Shown here: positions 19,323-30,647 of the stretch, piece after piece
How positions within the stretch are numbered: position 1 is the first letter of the stretch
Layout of the letters: each line of letters opens with the position of its first letter
DNA from: Serripes groenlandicus
Taxonomy: Eukaryota; Mollusca; Bivalvia; Cardiida; Cardiidae
DNA: 64,000 nucleotides
Reading direction: 5' to 3'
Assembly (NCBI GenBank): GCA_031761405.1
Contig: JASEVX010000005.1
Span: forward strand, 5,725,724 to 5,789,723
Made by a program: the position numbers and the translations under genes
The notes under the pieces: generated by a model
Seen by the model: the letters and a program-made list of their open reading frames with translations, nothing else
Told to the model about the DNA's origin: nothing
The model's database searches: none

Positions 19323-22300
19323 AAACAGAAGTGAGATCCCTTCTATTGTGATTACAGTACTATAAACAGGTTTAGTATTGAGCCGTTCTGTGAATGGTCT
19401 GATCATGCGCCCGTAGTATTTTCTATTGTATGTAATATTGTTGATAGCATCACTAATAATCAGTACGTCCGTACTGATATTAAATGGAATGCTGACCTAC
19501 GTGATAATTTTAGACGTGGTCTAATTTCCAAACTATCGGCATTTAATGCAGTTACGGAAAATGTTAACTTTAATAATAGAAATGATGTTAATAATTGTAT
19601 ATCTACGTTTACAGACATTATAAAAAATGTCGCCGAACCGTTATTTTGTAAACATTCTGTTGTATATAGTAAACCACGTGCAACTAGTGCATTATGTAAA
19701 AAGGCCGAATGGTTCGATAGCGAGTGTTTAAATGCTAAAAATATTTATTTAGATTCCGTTAATAGATTCAATATGTTTAAAATCGATGTTAATAGAATCG
19801 AAATGTGTTCACGTAAAACCACTTATAAAAATTTGATTAAACTCAAGAAACGCAGTTTTGAAAATAGAAAATTGAAAAATATTGAGAGCTTGCGGCATTC
19901 TCAGCCTAAAGCATTTTGGAAGCTTTTTTCACATAAAAATAAATCAACAAATGATAACGGCATTACTATACAGGAATTTCAAGAGTATTTTTCAAATTTA
20001 AATATTAATTTGCCTACTGCTTCGAATAAAAATGCGGAACAGTTTTGCAATACTCATGATTTTAACGAGAATGACTGTATTTTTGAAGAACTCGACAAAC
20101 CGATCTCATGTACGGAAGTGGAGTCTGTTATACGATCCTTGAAAAAAAACAAGTCATTTGCAGGCGATCATTTATTGAATGAATATTTTATCGAATCAAG
20201 TGATATATTGTTGTCACATATAGTCGATATTTTTAATGGTATTTTGAATAGTGGATTATTTCCTGAGAGCTGGATGGAGGGTATTATTGTTCCCTTATTT
20301 AAAAAAAATGACCCCTGCAATGTTGACAACTATAGGGCCATTACATTAGTAAGTTGCTTTTCTAAAATATTTACAGGGGTTCTAAACAAAAGGATAACTG
20401 ATTGGGTTGCCAATAATGATATTATAAGTGATGCTCAGTTTGGGTTTAAAAAAGGGTGTTCAACTATCGATGCTATTTTTGTTTTAAACTCTGTTATAAG
20501 TAAAGTATTATCTGACAAAGGTAGAATAGCGTGTGCCTTTATTGATTTTTCTAAGGCCTTTGATAGCATATATCGAAAAGGGTTGTGGTTTAAAATGTAC
20601 CAGTTAGGTATTTCAGGTAAACTATTACGAATTATACGTGACATGTATTCAAAGGTTAAATCACGTGTCAGGGGTTGTAGATCGTATTCCGAATTCTTTG
20701 AATGTTCGGTGGGTTTGAAACAAGGGGAGGTAATTTCCCCGATATTATTTTCACTCTTTTTAGAGGACTTAGAGTTATCGTTATTAGATGGAATTCACAG
20801 TGGTTTGTCCCTGGAAGATTTGTCCCTTATATTGATGTTGTTTGCGGACGATATGGTCATCTTTGGTAAGTCACCAGCTGATTTGCAGCATAGTTTGGAT
20901 CTATTGAAAACCTATTGTGGTACATGGGGTTTACAGGTTAACCCTGAGAAAAGTAAGATAATCGTTTTTAGGAAGAGGGGGCCTTTACTGGATACTGAAA
21001 AGTGGACCTACGATGATATGCCATTGAATACTGTCGATAATTTTAATTATTTGGGGACAGTGTTTAACTATACGGGTAATTTTTCACTGAATCAGGAAAC
21101 ATTAGCTGGTAAAGGATTGAAAGCTCTTTACACCCTGTTAGCAAATACGCGTGATTTTATGTTGAAGCCTAAAACCATCTGCCAGTTATTCGATGCATTC
21201 GTTGGCTCTACTCTAAATTATGCATGTGAAGTATGGGGATTTGGTAAATCAAAAACCATTGAACGTATCCATCTAAAATTTTGCAAAGTGCTACTAAAAG
21301 TAAAATCATCTACATGTAATATGGGTATATATGGGGAATTAGGGAGATATCCTCTGTATGTGAATAGGTATGTGCGTATAATTAAATATTGGTGTAAGGT
21401 TGTTAATACCAATAATGTTATTGTAAAGTTCTTATACAATGAATTAATAAAAGGTTGTCAGAGAGGTGTAAATAATTGGGCAAGTAATGTTAAATCTCTA
21501 CTAGATACGTATGGGTTTTCATATATATGGAATAACCAAACAGAATCAAACCTGAAACGTTTTCATTTAGAATTTAAGAAAAGAGCTATTGATGTATTTA
21601 TACAGTCTTGGTATACCAATATGTACAACAGTGGTACATTGCTCACATATAGAACATTTAAAACTACTTTTATGTATGAACACTATTTGGACATTTTACC
21701 CACTAAAATCAGAGTTGAATTTTCACGGATAAGGTTATCTTCTCATCAACTAAGAATAGAAACAGGAAGGTATGGCAATGGTAGAATTGAGCGCAATTTG
21801 CGTACTTGTACCTTTTGCAATACTTGTGATATCGAAGATGAGTATCATTTTATAATTGTATGCCCATCTTATATGGATATACGGAAACAATACATTCGTC
21901 AGTATTTCTATGTTAGACCGAGTGTATATAAATTCACTGAACTTATGTCTTCTCACAAAAAAACAGTTTTGTGGAATCTTGGTAAATACATGTACCATGC
22001 TATCCGATTAAGACAAGCTAATGTCAACACTGTTATATGACTACAATTTTGGTTGTTACCTGAAATAGTGTTCCAGACATATATTTGTTTATGCGTGATG
22101 TTTGGTTCACCCTCCAAATATAATGTTGCTTCAGTTAATTGATTGGTTGAGTTGTGCTGTGAAGATTCGCAGCAGGGCTCAATTATCAATATACTTAACT
22201 ATTATCACTAGGATTTGAATCGAATTATTATCATTTTGACTATATATGTTATACTATTATTATTACTAGCTTAAACATACTGCTGAAATTATGTCACGTT

Positions 22301-22393
22301 GATATCTAAAATGTATATACACTTATGATGTAACAAGAAACATGTATGTCTACGTTACGAAATAAAGAAATTTGAATCTTGAATCTTGAATCT
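19322..22393 (+). mobile_element. 5'-truncated non-LTR retrotransposon (LINE)
   Basis: The element starts inside the endonuclease domain, contains an open reverse transcriptase frame and a ~350-bp 3' UTR with AATAAA at 22361. It ends in three copies of a 7-bp TTGAATC repeat (22371-22393). A short tandem 3' tail in place of poly(A) is known from CR1/L2-like groups. The clade here is not assigned. Confidence 0.9.
19335..22040 (+). CDS. LINE ORF2: endonuclease C-terminus, reverse transcriptase, Cys/His C-terminus
   Basis: The frame is open for 901 residues from the first in-frame codon after a TGA at 19332; the first ATG is at 19773. Residues 22-27 (SDHAPV) are the last catalytic block of the APE-type endonuclease, so that domain is almost wholly missing. 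The reverse transcriptase shows AFIDFSKAFDSI, GLKQGEVISPILFSLFLEDL and the catalytic FADD at 503-506, all intact. The C-terminal part carries CTFCNTCDIEDEYHFIIVC (from 825), a Cys/His knuckle seen in many invertebrate LINEs. The product would nick target DNA and reverse transcribe the element's RNA. This copy is endonuclease-defective, yet the rest has no stop or frameshift, suggesting recent insertion. It has no link to the host genes around it. Confidence 0.92.
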   Translation, partial: DPFYCDYSTINRFSIEPFCEWSDHAPVVFSIVCNIVDSITNNQYVRTDIKWNADLRDNFRRGLISKLSAFNAVTENVNFNNRNDVNNCISTFTDIIKNVAEPLFCKHSVVYSKPRATSALCKKAEWFDSECLNAKNIYLDSVNRFNMFKIDVNRIEMCSRKTTYKNLIKLKKRSFENRKLKNIESLRHSQPKAFWKLFSHKNKSTNDNGITIQEFQEYFSNLNINLPTASNKNAEQFCNTHDFNENDCIFEELDKPISCTEVESVIRSLKKNKSFAGDHLLNEYFIESSDILLSHIVDIFNGILNSGLFPESWMEGIIVPLFKKNDPCNVDNYRAITLVSCFSKIFTGVLNKRITDWVANNDIISDAQFGFKKGCSTIDAIFVLNSVISKVLSDKGRIACAFIDFSKAFDSIYRKGLWFKMYQLGISGKLLRIIRDMYSKVKSRVRGCRSYSEFFECSVGLKQGEVISPILFSLFLEDLELSLLDGIHSGLSLEDLSLILMLFADDMVIFGKSPADLQHSLDLLKTYCGTWGLQVNPEKSKIIVFRKRGPLLDTEKWTYDDMPLNTVDNFNYLGTVFNYTGNFSLNQETLAGKGLKALYTLLANTRDFMLKPKTICQLFDAFVGSTLNYACEVWGFGKSKTIERIHLKFCKVLLKVKSSTCNMGIYGELGRYPLYVNRYVRIIKYWCKVVNTNNVIVKFLYNELIKGCQRGVNNWASNVKSLLDTYGFSYIWNNQTESNLKRFHLEFKKRAIDVFIQSWYTNMYNSGTLLTYRTFKTTFMYEHYLDILPTKIRVEFSRIRLSSHQLRIETGRYGNGRIERNLRTCTFCNTCDIEDEYHFIIVCPSYMDIRKQYIRQYFYVRPSVYKFTELMSSHKKTVLWNLGKYMYHAIRLRQANVNTVI

Positions 22394-22423
22394 AAATAAT
22401 ATCTGTGCTAACAAGGGCTATTG

Positions 22424-22534
22424 ATATAATAATGTGATCTCGAATGCCGGATTTGCTCGAGTCGAGTGTCCAACGACACGACTGATGAGCATGCTTGTGA
22501 GAGCAAATCCGGCATTCCGAAATGATATAATTAT
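22424..22534. repeat. 111-bp palindromic element
   Basis: The arms pair GAATGCCGGATTTGCTC with GAGCAAATCCGGCATTC, extended by weaker flanking complementarity. A small GAGTGTC / GACAC hairpin sits in the centre. It begins about 30 bp after the LINE tail. Confidence 0.8.
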
Positions 22535-22788
22535 GTTCATAACCCTTTTATTGTATGGCTGAGTATCAAAGTATCACTGTAAAACAATCTGGACGTAGGG
22601 TTTCTAAAAGAAACATCTTCTTTGTTTCTTTCTTCAATTTTTCAACGGGGATGCCTCTGCCGCGTATCGTGTCACAACCGAAAGGAGCCCAAGGAGGTGT
22701 CACCTGGCTAAACCATATAATCTGATTTTATTTGTGTTGGAGATGAAACGAAATCAGTCCTGCGATCAATGGACACTGAAACCGAAAC

Positions 22789-22932
22789 AACACAGTATGT
22801 TTCAGTTTCGTGGTCGAAAACACAGTATGTTACCGTGGCGTGGTCGAAAACACAGTATGTCCTTACAGTGGCGTAGTCGAAAACACAGTATGTTACAGTG
22901 GCGTGGTCGAAAATACAGTATGTTTCAGTATG
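22789..22932. repeat. Minisatellite, ~30-bp unit, five copies
   Basis: The unit ACACAGTATGTTACAGTGG plus CGTGGTCGAAA repeats about five times with small variations. The open frames across it are only repeat translations. Confidence 0.9.
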
Positions 22933-23224
22933 GCAAACTCCCAACTACTAGATGGTTGGATATTCGTATCCTAGCAGTAGATTGAATATCCTATTACCAA
23001 TTCATTTTTTGGTGTTTTGACATTGTTTGGTACTGAAAATAGAGTATTTGGAAAACCAGTGTTTGTGTGCAAAATGACGAGAACCATCTTTGCGAAGTGA
23101 TTTCTTTCTTGCATAATACATTACTCTTCATCTTGTTATTATCATCATTTGATAACTGAGAGGCTACTATTTTCAATGGTATATGACGTCCTACCTGTAA
23201 ACAATGAAGAAAGTTTGACAATTG

Positions 23225-23420
23225 AGAGTTAGTTTAAACTTATTTATCTTATATCATTTGCGAACCAAGCTTTTAGCTTATATTGATCACGCTCGATGTC
23301 TGCTTCCTGGAGACTTAACAAGTACTCGCGCCGTTTGTGTGGACAAATCCCAAAGGCAGGTACCCGCTCATCACGGGATGAGTTGAGCTTGTTGGTTTAC
23401 ATGGAAATGAAGAAGGGATC
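23225..23420 (-). repeat. SINE-like dispersed repeat, head lost
   Basis: Closely related to 29580-29730 (shared ATCACGCTCGATGTCTGCTT and GCCGTTTGTGTGG). The tRNA-like head seen in that copy is missing here. Confidence 0.7.
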
Positions 23421-23584
23421 TAATTGGTACCCTTTGACCTAGATAAATAAGGCAAACTGACCAAGGATATAATGAAAGCTGTAGAAAACAGGAGTATTGA
23501 TCTATAGGCAATAATACATCGAAGGAGTAACCTATCGTTAACCATTGTCCACCTACACACGATTTCTGAAAATAATAAAGGAAA

Positions 23585-23738
23585 AGGATAAATTGATTAA
23601 AATACTTTTTCCGTTTACCACAATGCTTACGATTCGATTCAATAAATGTTCTTTCACTTAATGAGATTTTCCATACTTTTGCCTTGATGTTTTCAATGTC
23701 GTCTGCTGATGATTTGTTGTATGTGGGGAGTGGTTAAG
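23585..23738. mobile_element. MITE family A copy, decayed
   Basis: The right half is clear (TTTTCAATGTCGTCTGCTGATG...GTATGTGGGGAGTGGTTAA); the left half is eroded. Confidence 0.6.
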
Positions 23739-24196
23739 AGGCCACGCTGAGGTAACAGCAAAATCACTGTGACCTTTCGGCTCATCTACTTTTCTACGTC
23801 ATTCCAAATTATAGATGAAACTATTTATCCTGAAATGGCCATTTTTAACGCAGTATACGGCGTCTTATAAAGTATTGAAATATGCTTTTTACGTTTTATT
23901 TTTTTTATTTTATTTGTTTATTTTTTTTTACTTAGGTTTAATCGAATTTTGGAATGTAAAGTAAAGAGACTTAATATATCTGAATAACAGTCAATGCGGT
24001 TTTTTGTCACACAGTAACTGATTTGGCTATCGTTTTAATAAACTAAACCGTCTTCTTTTCTGAATTTAAAACAAAAACATAGAACATGTTAAATGAGACG
24101 TTGCGTTATTTCAATCTCTCTGACATCTGTGCGAAAACATGTTCTTACTTTACCAGTGTTTAGTAATTTTTATTAAAAATCTTTAATTGTTAATCG

Positions 24197-24349
24197 TTAA
24201 CTCTTTCAGCGCCAAATTATTTAAAGTAGACTCTTCCATGTTCAAAATCGGGTGTGTCCATTTCTCAATTTTTGAAAGTTTTGGACTTCGTCCTGAATCT
24301 GCATTGTTTGCAAAAACCTCAATATTTCCTGTGGCGCTGAAAGAGTTAA
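24197..24349. mobile_element. MITE family B copy, 153 bp
   Basis: TTAACTCTTTCAGCGCCAAA at the left and GGCGCTGAAAGAGTTAA at the right. It is inverted relative to the copy at 8762 and internally shorter. Confidence 0.85.
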
Positions 24350-24749
24350 TATGCTAAAACGGAAACCGATGTATTTTTTCAGACAAATGATGACTACCAA
24401 TTCGTAATGAAAGTACTGAAAGTACTTAAGGTAGAAGTGTGATCGGTTAAGAGGAGATGCAGAAGTGCATATAGAAATATTACCTAATCAAATAAAATCG
24501 CCACCATGACAGACAAGTAATGATGAATCAGGCCGGATTGAAATATTTCCAAGATCATAAATTCTTGTTGGTCTTGTGAAAATGCATTGACCCCAACTCC
24601 GAATATATCATTCGGTCCACATGATACTTTTTTTATTACCATATTACCGAATAGCTCTATGTAAATCCCACCAGGAACATTCATGATAGTACAGTGTCTT
24701 CCTACTTATTGACTGTACTGAAGCAACTGATGCATTCAGAGTATGCAAA

Positions 24750-24807
24750 CTATTAATACAATCTATTAATACAATCTATAATACAATCTATTAATACAAT
24801 CTATTAA
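24750..24807. repeat. Tandem repeat, ~15-bp unit
   Basis: CTATTAATACAAT occurs about four times in a row, one copy with a short deletion. Confidence 0.9.
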
Positions 24808-24984
24808 TGTTTGCATCTCCAAAACAGAGGAAAAGCGTGGCCCCGAATCGATCACCTGAGTGATAGCTATGGAGCATATGTGTAACTGCTAATATCAAAA
24901 GCGTAAACGAAACTGCTAGGACTGGACACTGTAAATGAAACTAATCAATAAAGGACATTTGCTATCATATTAAATATTTAAACA

Positions 24985-26010
24985 ATTTGTAAGAGGACCA
25001 CCAAAGTATCATTCCCGTGAAGTTTGGTTGATATCAGTCCAATAGTTTGGGAGGAGATTTTGTTTAAAGCAAAAGGTTTATTTTATCCCTATTCTGATGG
25101 CAGCTATCTTTTCAAACCAATCAATTTGGCTTGAACGAATTACAACAGTATCCTGAAATCAGACAAAAATAGAAAAGGAACTATTAAGTTTTGTTGTCAT
25201 TTTGCCCCTTTTTTGATGCCGTCTAGCTGCCATGTTTTTCAACCAATCAATACGGCTTGAACAAACTTTTTAGAGGATCACTCAAGGAACATGTGTACTG
25301 AATTAAATTGGAATCTGACAAGCGGATTAAGAGATGAAGAATGTTACAGTTAAGGCATTTTACTCCCTTTCTGCTGCAGCAGCAACAAAAGTTGTATTTA
25401 TAATTTATATATTTGAAGAAATTTGAAAGAGGACCACCAAAGGAACATTCCTGTGAAGATTTGTTGAAATGTCCTACTACACTAGTGTGAGATATCATTT
25501 GAAGCTAACAGTTCAATACCCCTTTTCTGATGCCGCCTTGCAACTATGTGTTTCAATATGGCTTAAAGAATTATGAGGAAACAAATAGAACTAGCACTTT
25601 CATAAAAAATATAATTTTAAAATGTTGTCATTTTCCCTTTTCTGATGCTTTTCGCTCATCTTTTTTCCAATCAACTGATATGGCTTGAATAATTTTCATA
25701 GGCAGTCCCCGAAGGAACATTTCTACTAAATAACTGGAATAGGTCAAGAGTCCCAAGAGTTTTAAATATTGGGCATTTTACTCCCTTTCTCAGATACCGC
25801 ACAAACGAGGATTCTACACATATCTTTGAACATAATTAAGAAAATGACCGCCAAAACAATATTCCTTGTTTTATGTTTCCAGTTGATAAGGATGAGATGT
25901 TATTTAAAGCTAAACGTTCAATATCCTCTTTTATATGCCATCTTGTTTCTGCGACTTTCAACCAATCAATAAAACTTAAAACATGTAGAGTGTCACTGAA
26001 TGAACAGTTC
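24985..26010. repeat. Array of decayed dispersed repeat family D
   Basis: Three to four diverged units, each with AGGACCACCAAAG[GT]A[AT]CATTCC, a TGAAAT..GTC block and CCAATCAAT..GGCTTGAA. Other members are at 31330, 37360, 43975 and 60960. No coding sequence is seen. Confidence 0.65.
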
Positions 26011-26036
26011 TGCTAAATTATCTTGAAATCAAATAA

Positions 26037-27617
26037 GTGATTGGCATGGCTTATGTTATTGTTAAATGTATAACCAATGGCTAATGTTGAGTTGATTGAT
26101 CATGCTATATGATTGGTCAGTTAATCAAACCGAATTTGATGTTCTGAAGTCAATTTTACATAAATTGACATTCTAGTTTTGAAAACAATAAATTATTACA
26201 AGGTGTACCTTGACTTTGATTCATACTTTGTGAGTTCCAGAGACATAGTTATAAACAACTTAAGTTCAAGTGACTTAGATATTTTGTGTTTTATTTATCT
26301 TAAATTGTTGGAGTGCCAATATCTGTATCTATTTTAAGTGATAATTAAACTTTGTTGAACATTTCGTGTAGTTACGTAACATTCTTGGACTCAGAAAACG
26401 CAGCACAACATATGGTGACAGAATCCGGCTACAATATTTCTAAGTGTTGTAACTTTCCCAGTACCTCGGAGTAGTTGTGACTTCAATACAGCAAGCGAGT
26501 ATACTATATTTACAATTCCCCATATTACAAGAAGAAAGATGAATAGTTGTGGAAGATTCTGCGTTCCAGTACTGTAACCTCCAAAGACAGTTTTTTGGAC
26601 CATTGGTGTCGGCTTATACAACAGGACCAAAGCGAAATGGATCAACATCCTTACAAATGGATAAGAAGAAACAACGAGACTCTGCAAGGATGGGAAACTT
26701 CATGAACAAGAAGGACGCAGAGAACCTTCCATTCTTCAACGTAAGCAACGATCATCTACATCACCTTAGCTATAATTCCCTTCTTCGAAAATCACCAAGC
26801 TGTCAACGAAAGTACAAAGCGGCAATCTAGAAAACACTTTTAGCCAACAAAATGCATGTATATCATTTCTGAGATTAGAGAATAAGGATTTAAAAATCAG
26901 TGTCAATGTTCAAAATGTTAAGTGTCTAAATTTAAATAAAACAGTTGATAAGGTTACTGAAAAATATAAGAAAACATTGGAATCGAAACAACAAAATAAT
27001 TGGATTACAGCAAAATTTGGAAAAGAAAATTGAAAGGGTTAATGCTTTTGTTTCCTGCCAGGAAAATCTTCAGTGTGAAAATACTCGTCTTATGTTTAAT
27101 AACAAGCAACTAGACATTAAGGTTAACTCTATATCGGAAGAATTAAACAAATTACAGATGACAAAACTAACGAATCCTTCAAATTCGAAGATGAAACAAA
27201 TGGAACCAATCATACGGGAAATAATGTCATTGTGGGTTAGGGTTCTTTTGATTTATTTCATTGTCATCAGTTTCTTCTCTTCTTTTGGTTCATTTGTTAT
27301 GTTGAGAAAGCAAACATAAGTAAACAGCGTTGTCCATTTTTCAGTGTCTTGGTCATCACGAATTCGATCTGAAAGTTGCTGGACTGGCACCCTACCTCGA
27401 TAATATGTCTCTGGAACTCCCAAAGTATGAATCAAAGTCAAGGCACACTTTGTAATAATTCATTGTTTTCAAACTAGAATGTCAATTTATGTAAAATTGA
27501 CTTCAGAACATCAAATTCGGTTTGATTAACTGACCAATCAAATAGCATGATCAATCAACTCAACATTAGACATTGGTTATACATTTAACAATATATAACA
27601 TAAGCCATGCCAATCAC
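26037..27617. mobile_element. 1.58-kb element with ~210-bp inverted ends
   Basis: The left arm 26037-26247 and right arm 27404-27617 are reverse complements with few differences (shared GTGATTGGCATGGCTTATGT at the outer end and GTTCCAGAGACATA at the inner end). The ~1.15 kb between them holds a decayed coding-like segment. No transposase motif is seen, so whether this is a transposon or an inverted duplication is open. Confidence 0.75.
26720..27319 (+). pseudogene. Decayed coiled-coil-like reading frame inside the inverted repeat
   Basis: One frame (about 26770-27030) reads Lys/Asn/Glu-rich helical sequence including NLENTFSQQNACISFLRLEN and YKKTLESKQQNN. It breaks near 26995 and continues in another frame (26945-27319) as LQQNLEKKIERVNAFVSC and INSISEELN-like heptads (seen as VNSISEELNKLQMTK). 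It ends in a hydrophobic segment, VLLIYFIVISFFSSFGSF. The pattern suggests a coiled coil plus a C-terminal membrane anchor broken by a single-base shift. I do not recognise the family, and an intron rather than a frameshift is possible. Confidence 0.35.
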
Positions 27618-27627
27618 TGCTAAAACA

Positions 27628-27749
27628 GCTCAAGGCGACATATGGCATTGTTAACTTTTAAGTCGAAATGTCTGAGAAAGGGGATATAATTAAGTAAGGT
27701 TGATTGAATAACAATTACATATAATAACTTAACAAACATCAAATATCCT
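27628..27749. repeat. Dispersed repeat, inverted copy of 1-127
   Basis: Near-identical reverse complement of the first bases of the window. It starts about 10 bp after the right arm of the 26037-27617 element, so it may be part of a larger composite. Confidence 0.8.
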
Positions 27750-27961
27750 TTTGATGTTTCTTGACACGCTGTTTTGACAGCATTATGGAAACTTGTACAT
27801 ATTTCAAATCATCATCAACATTCAAATTATGTCCTGGAAATAAAATACCGGTTATAATATAAATTGCAAATAAAGCATTTAAGTATAACTATGCACAAAG
27901 CATATAAGTATTACACCAATGACATATTAGGATTTTAGAATCATGTGAATTGAATGTCAAC

Positions 27962-28175
27962 CTATTTTTTTATACTCCTTTTTGCCATTTTAGTCATGTT
28001 CACATAGTCATCTCTTTGTATGAATTTGTCTAGCTGTTTGCACGTCAAAGTGAAATGTCCTATTCTATTACATGATTTGCAGTCATTGTTTCTAGCGGAA
28101 CAGTGTCCCCTTGGATGAAATGCATCACTGCCGCATTTCCCACAGAAGAAATCCCTGTCATCGTGATATTCGATG
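27962..28175 (-). pseudogene. Retroelement Gag-like double zinc-knuckle fragment
   Basis: On the minus strand the frame encodes two CCHC knuckles in tandem: CGKCGSDAFHPRGHC (C-X2-C-X5-H-X4-C) and CKSCNRIGHFTLTC (C-X2-C-X4-H-X4-C), then a basic tail and a stop at 27962. This arrangement is typical of Gag proteins of LTR retrotransposons, where it binds RNA. No capsid, protease or polymerase sequence is seen nearby. The frame is lost upstream, where a decayed family A MITE lies (28215-28300). A host zinc-knuckle exon is the alternative. Confidence 0.5.
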
Positions 28176-28976
28176 TTTACAATTTTAGAAATGAGTTGAA
28201 CAGATTGGAAACAAACTCATTATGAGCAATATCCTCTTGTGCCACATGTTTTTCAATAGTAGGTAGCTGCAAAGGCGTCAAAATGCGTCTACAGGGTTGA
28301 AAGTCAGCAATTCCTACGGATGGTTTTCCTATGGTATGGCTCACATTAATCTTTTCACTCAGACCATTAATCTGTTCATACTTAACCACCTGTCAAATGT
28401 TTGTATGAAAGACCGTCTGTGAGAACATCTTGTTATTTGACATGTTACTTTTTGGTCTCCCTACACTTCGTTTTCATCCAGGGTACCAAGTCAGAGCTAT
28501 TCCGTGAAAATGGCGTACCTATTATAATCTTTGATGTTACTAGAACTGAACGAGGGTAGTACATTTTTGCTGAATCTTCGCTAACCAATACGTTTTTGAA
28601 AAGGTTATAATATACTTATAACAGAAGTTACCACTGGCAAAAGCAGAGTTTTGTTGTGTTAAAGTTGCCATTTCTAAAATAGGTGGTCGTCTACATAAAT
28701 ATTTACTACAGAACAAAAAAAATATAATAATTATATTGTGTCAGATTTGTCGTTGATATAGGAAATAAAGGGCTGGATATAACCTCACATATTCAAGTTA
28801 TGATTGTTAAATCTATAGAACTGTAGAATATAGAAACTTAAAATGTTTATCAATACTAATCAGTAAAATCAAAACTGAGCAATGATTGTTTTGGAAAAAC
28901 ACAGTGGGTAAGAATACCAAGTCTAGTATGATATACTTACTGCATCTGTCGTTTGGATTGCTTATGATATCATTGA

Positions 28977-29204
28977 ACACTTTACCTACATACAGACGCT
29001 TTCTGATGCCTCTGTCGCAGACGACTTTGAAAACATTGTTGCAAAAGGAGAAATTGCTCATAATGAGCATCTTCTCCTTTAGCCGCAATGTTTTCAGCTT
29101 TATTTAATAATTATTAATTAAACTCATTGAGATTGTTCACATTTTTGACAAAATGCTTTCAAATGCATCTGCTTCAGAATTGTTTTATATTGGAAAGGGT
29201 AACG
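28977..29204. mobile_element. MITE family A copy
   Basis: ACAGACGCTTTCTGATGCCTC at the left, central GAAATTGCTCATAATGAGC hairpin, and a GGAAAGGGTAAC right end. Confidence 0.8.
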
Positions 29205-29579
29205 GTATCATAGGCATAATAAAAGTAGGGTTATAATTGTATTTCTTGTTAAAAAAAAACATCTAGAGCAATATGACATGGAAGTTTCTGACGATACTGT
29301 GTGCATGTTATTGGTCACCGGAGTCTTCACGGCAGCAGCAACAAATCGCCGCTCATTTAAATCAACTCCGATTTTTATATCAGAATAGAACAGGGCTACT
29401 ATTTTGCCAAACAGGCCCCTAATCGAGTTATTATTCAACAATGCAGTTTGATCATCAACGAAATCCTGTCCATTTACACAGTCTGATACAACTGACCTCT
29501 GCAGGCTTCTACTATAGACAATAGTCTTCTATTAAAACCTCCAGCAATAACAACACACTATGGTGATGCACTGCCTTAT

Positions 29580-29800
29580 ACGAGTTTAGTTAAGTTTAAA
29601 CTTGTTTATTTTACATCGATTGTGAAACAAGCTGTCAGCTTATATTAATCACGCTCGATGTCTGCTTCTCTGGGGACTTAACCAGTACTCATGCCGTTTG
29701 TGTGGGATAATCCCAAATGCAAAACCCTCTCATCATTTAAACCCGGGACCGTTGGTATGAGAGACCGATGCTTTACCTCTGCACTCCTGTCTTCCACCGA
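29580..29800 (-). repeat. tRNA-derived SINE
   Basis: Read on the minus strand, the head has GTGCAGAGGTAAAGCATCGG and a B-box-like GGTCCCGGGTTTAAAT at tRNA spacing, followed by a body shared with 23225-23420 and an AT-rich tail (AATAAACAAGTTTAAACT). Confidence 0.7.
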
Positions 29801-30279
29801 GTTTCCGAGTTGTGTCTTGCTCATACAATCATACAATCATTTTATATGTTTTCAGAGTGTACTTGTCAGATTGTTTATTTTCATTTTGGGTTTTTCAATA
29901 ATCTTTTTGTAAAATAATGATGAAATAGCTAAGTTGAAAATTGCCATTTATTAGTATATATAGTTTATGACAAACGAATACATGCACTTATATTAAAACA
30001 GTTTACATATGTAAATAAATGTATAAAAAGCTATGTTTATAGTTATAGTCGGACATACTGCACATTAATATGAATGTAACCCTGTTTTGCACCAGATGAA
30101 TTTAGAAATGTTGCTGAAAGAGATATTTTTCGGATCAATATTTCGAAAGCTGCAAAAAAAATGTATTCCCATTTTTTCAATGTTATCATTTTTACTTAGA
30201 CATTAATCATTAATATGGTATACATTCTTTGAAACCTATTCCTGTTGTCTTGCTGCAGATGTGTTGTATGTGAAAGCAT

Positions 30280-30510
30280 TTAACACTTTCCCATTTATAA
30301 ATGCATTCTGACGCATCTGAAGCAGCAGAATTTTGAGAACATTGCGGTAAAAGAAGTAATTGCTCATAATGAGTAATTTCAACTTTAGCCACAATGTTTT
30401 AAACTATATTCAATAATAAAAAAAAATCTTTTGTATAGAATTTTCATATTTTTGCATTTTTGTTTTCAAAGTCGTCTGCTGCATATTTGTTATATGTCGG
30501 AAAGGGTTAA
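30280..30510. mobile_element. MITE family A copy
   Basis: TTTAACACTTTCCCATTTATA at the left; TATGTCGGAAAGGGTTAA at the right; TAATTGCTCATAATGAGTAA centre. A right-half fragment of another copy abuts it at 30246-30279. Confidence 0.85.
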
Positions 30511-30647
30511 GCAATAGGTCTACATAAACGAGTACAAATGAACCAACCTGCCAGCAGACGCATTTTGCCCATTTACCAAAATTACAGTGAGGCTCGGACA
30601 AGTCATACATACAGTCTTACAAAAGTGTTCAATGTCTGCCTTCATCC

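Noticed and set aside
22480..22520. Possible hammerhead ribozyme (CTGATGAG within a palindrome)
   Set aside because: The GAAA core strand and a pairing stem II are absent at the needed positions on both strands; the match is chance inside a palindromic repeat.
24484..24687. Minus-strand frame resembling a tectonin repeat (VPGGIYIELFGN, VSCGPNDIFGV)
   Set aside because: Only one partial repeat, no flanking Trp-anchored repeats, an upstream in-frame stop and no clear splice sites. Too weak to annotate.
28177..28389. Minus-strand frame upstream of the zinc knuckles
   Set aside because: It overlaps a decayed family A MITE (GCTGCAAAGGCGTCAAAATGC) and is out of frame with the knuckles.
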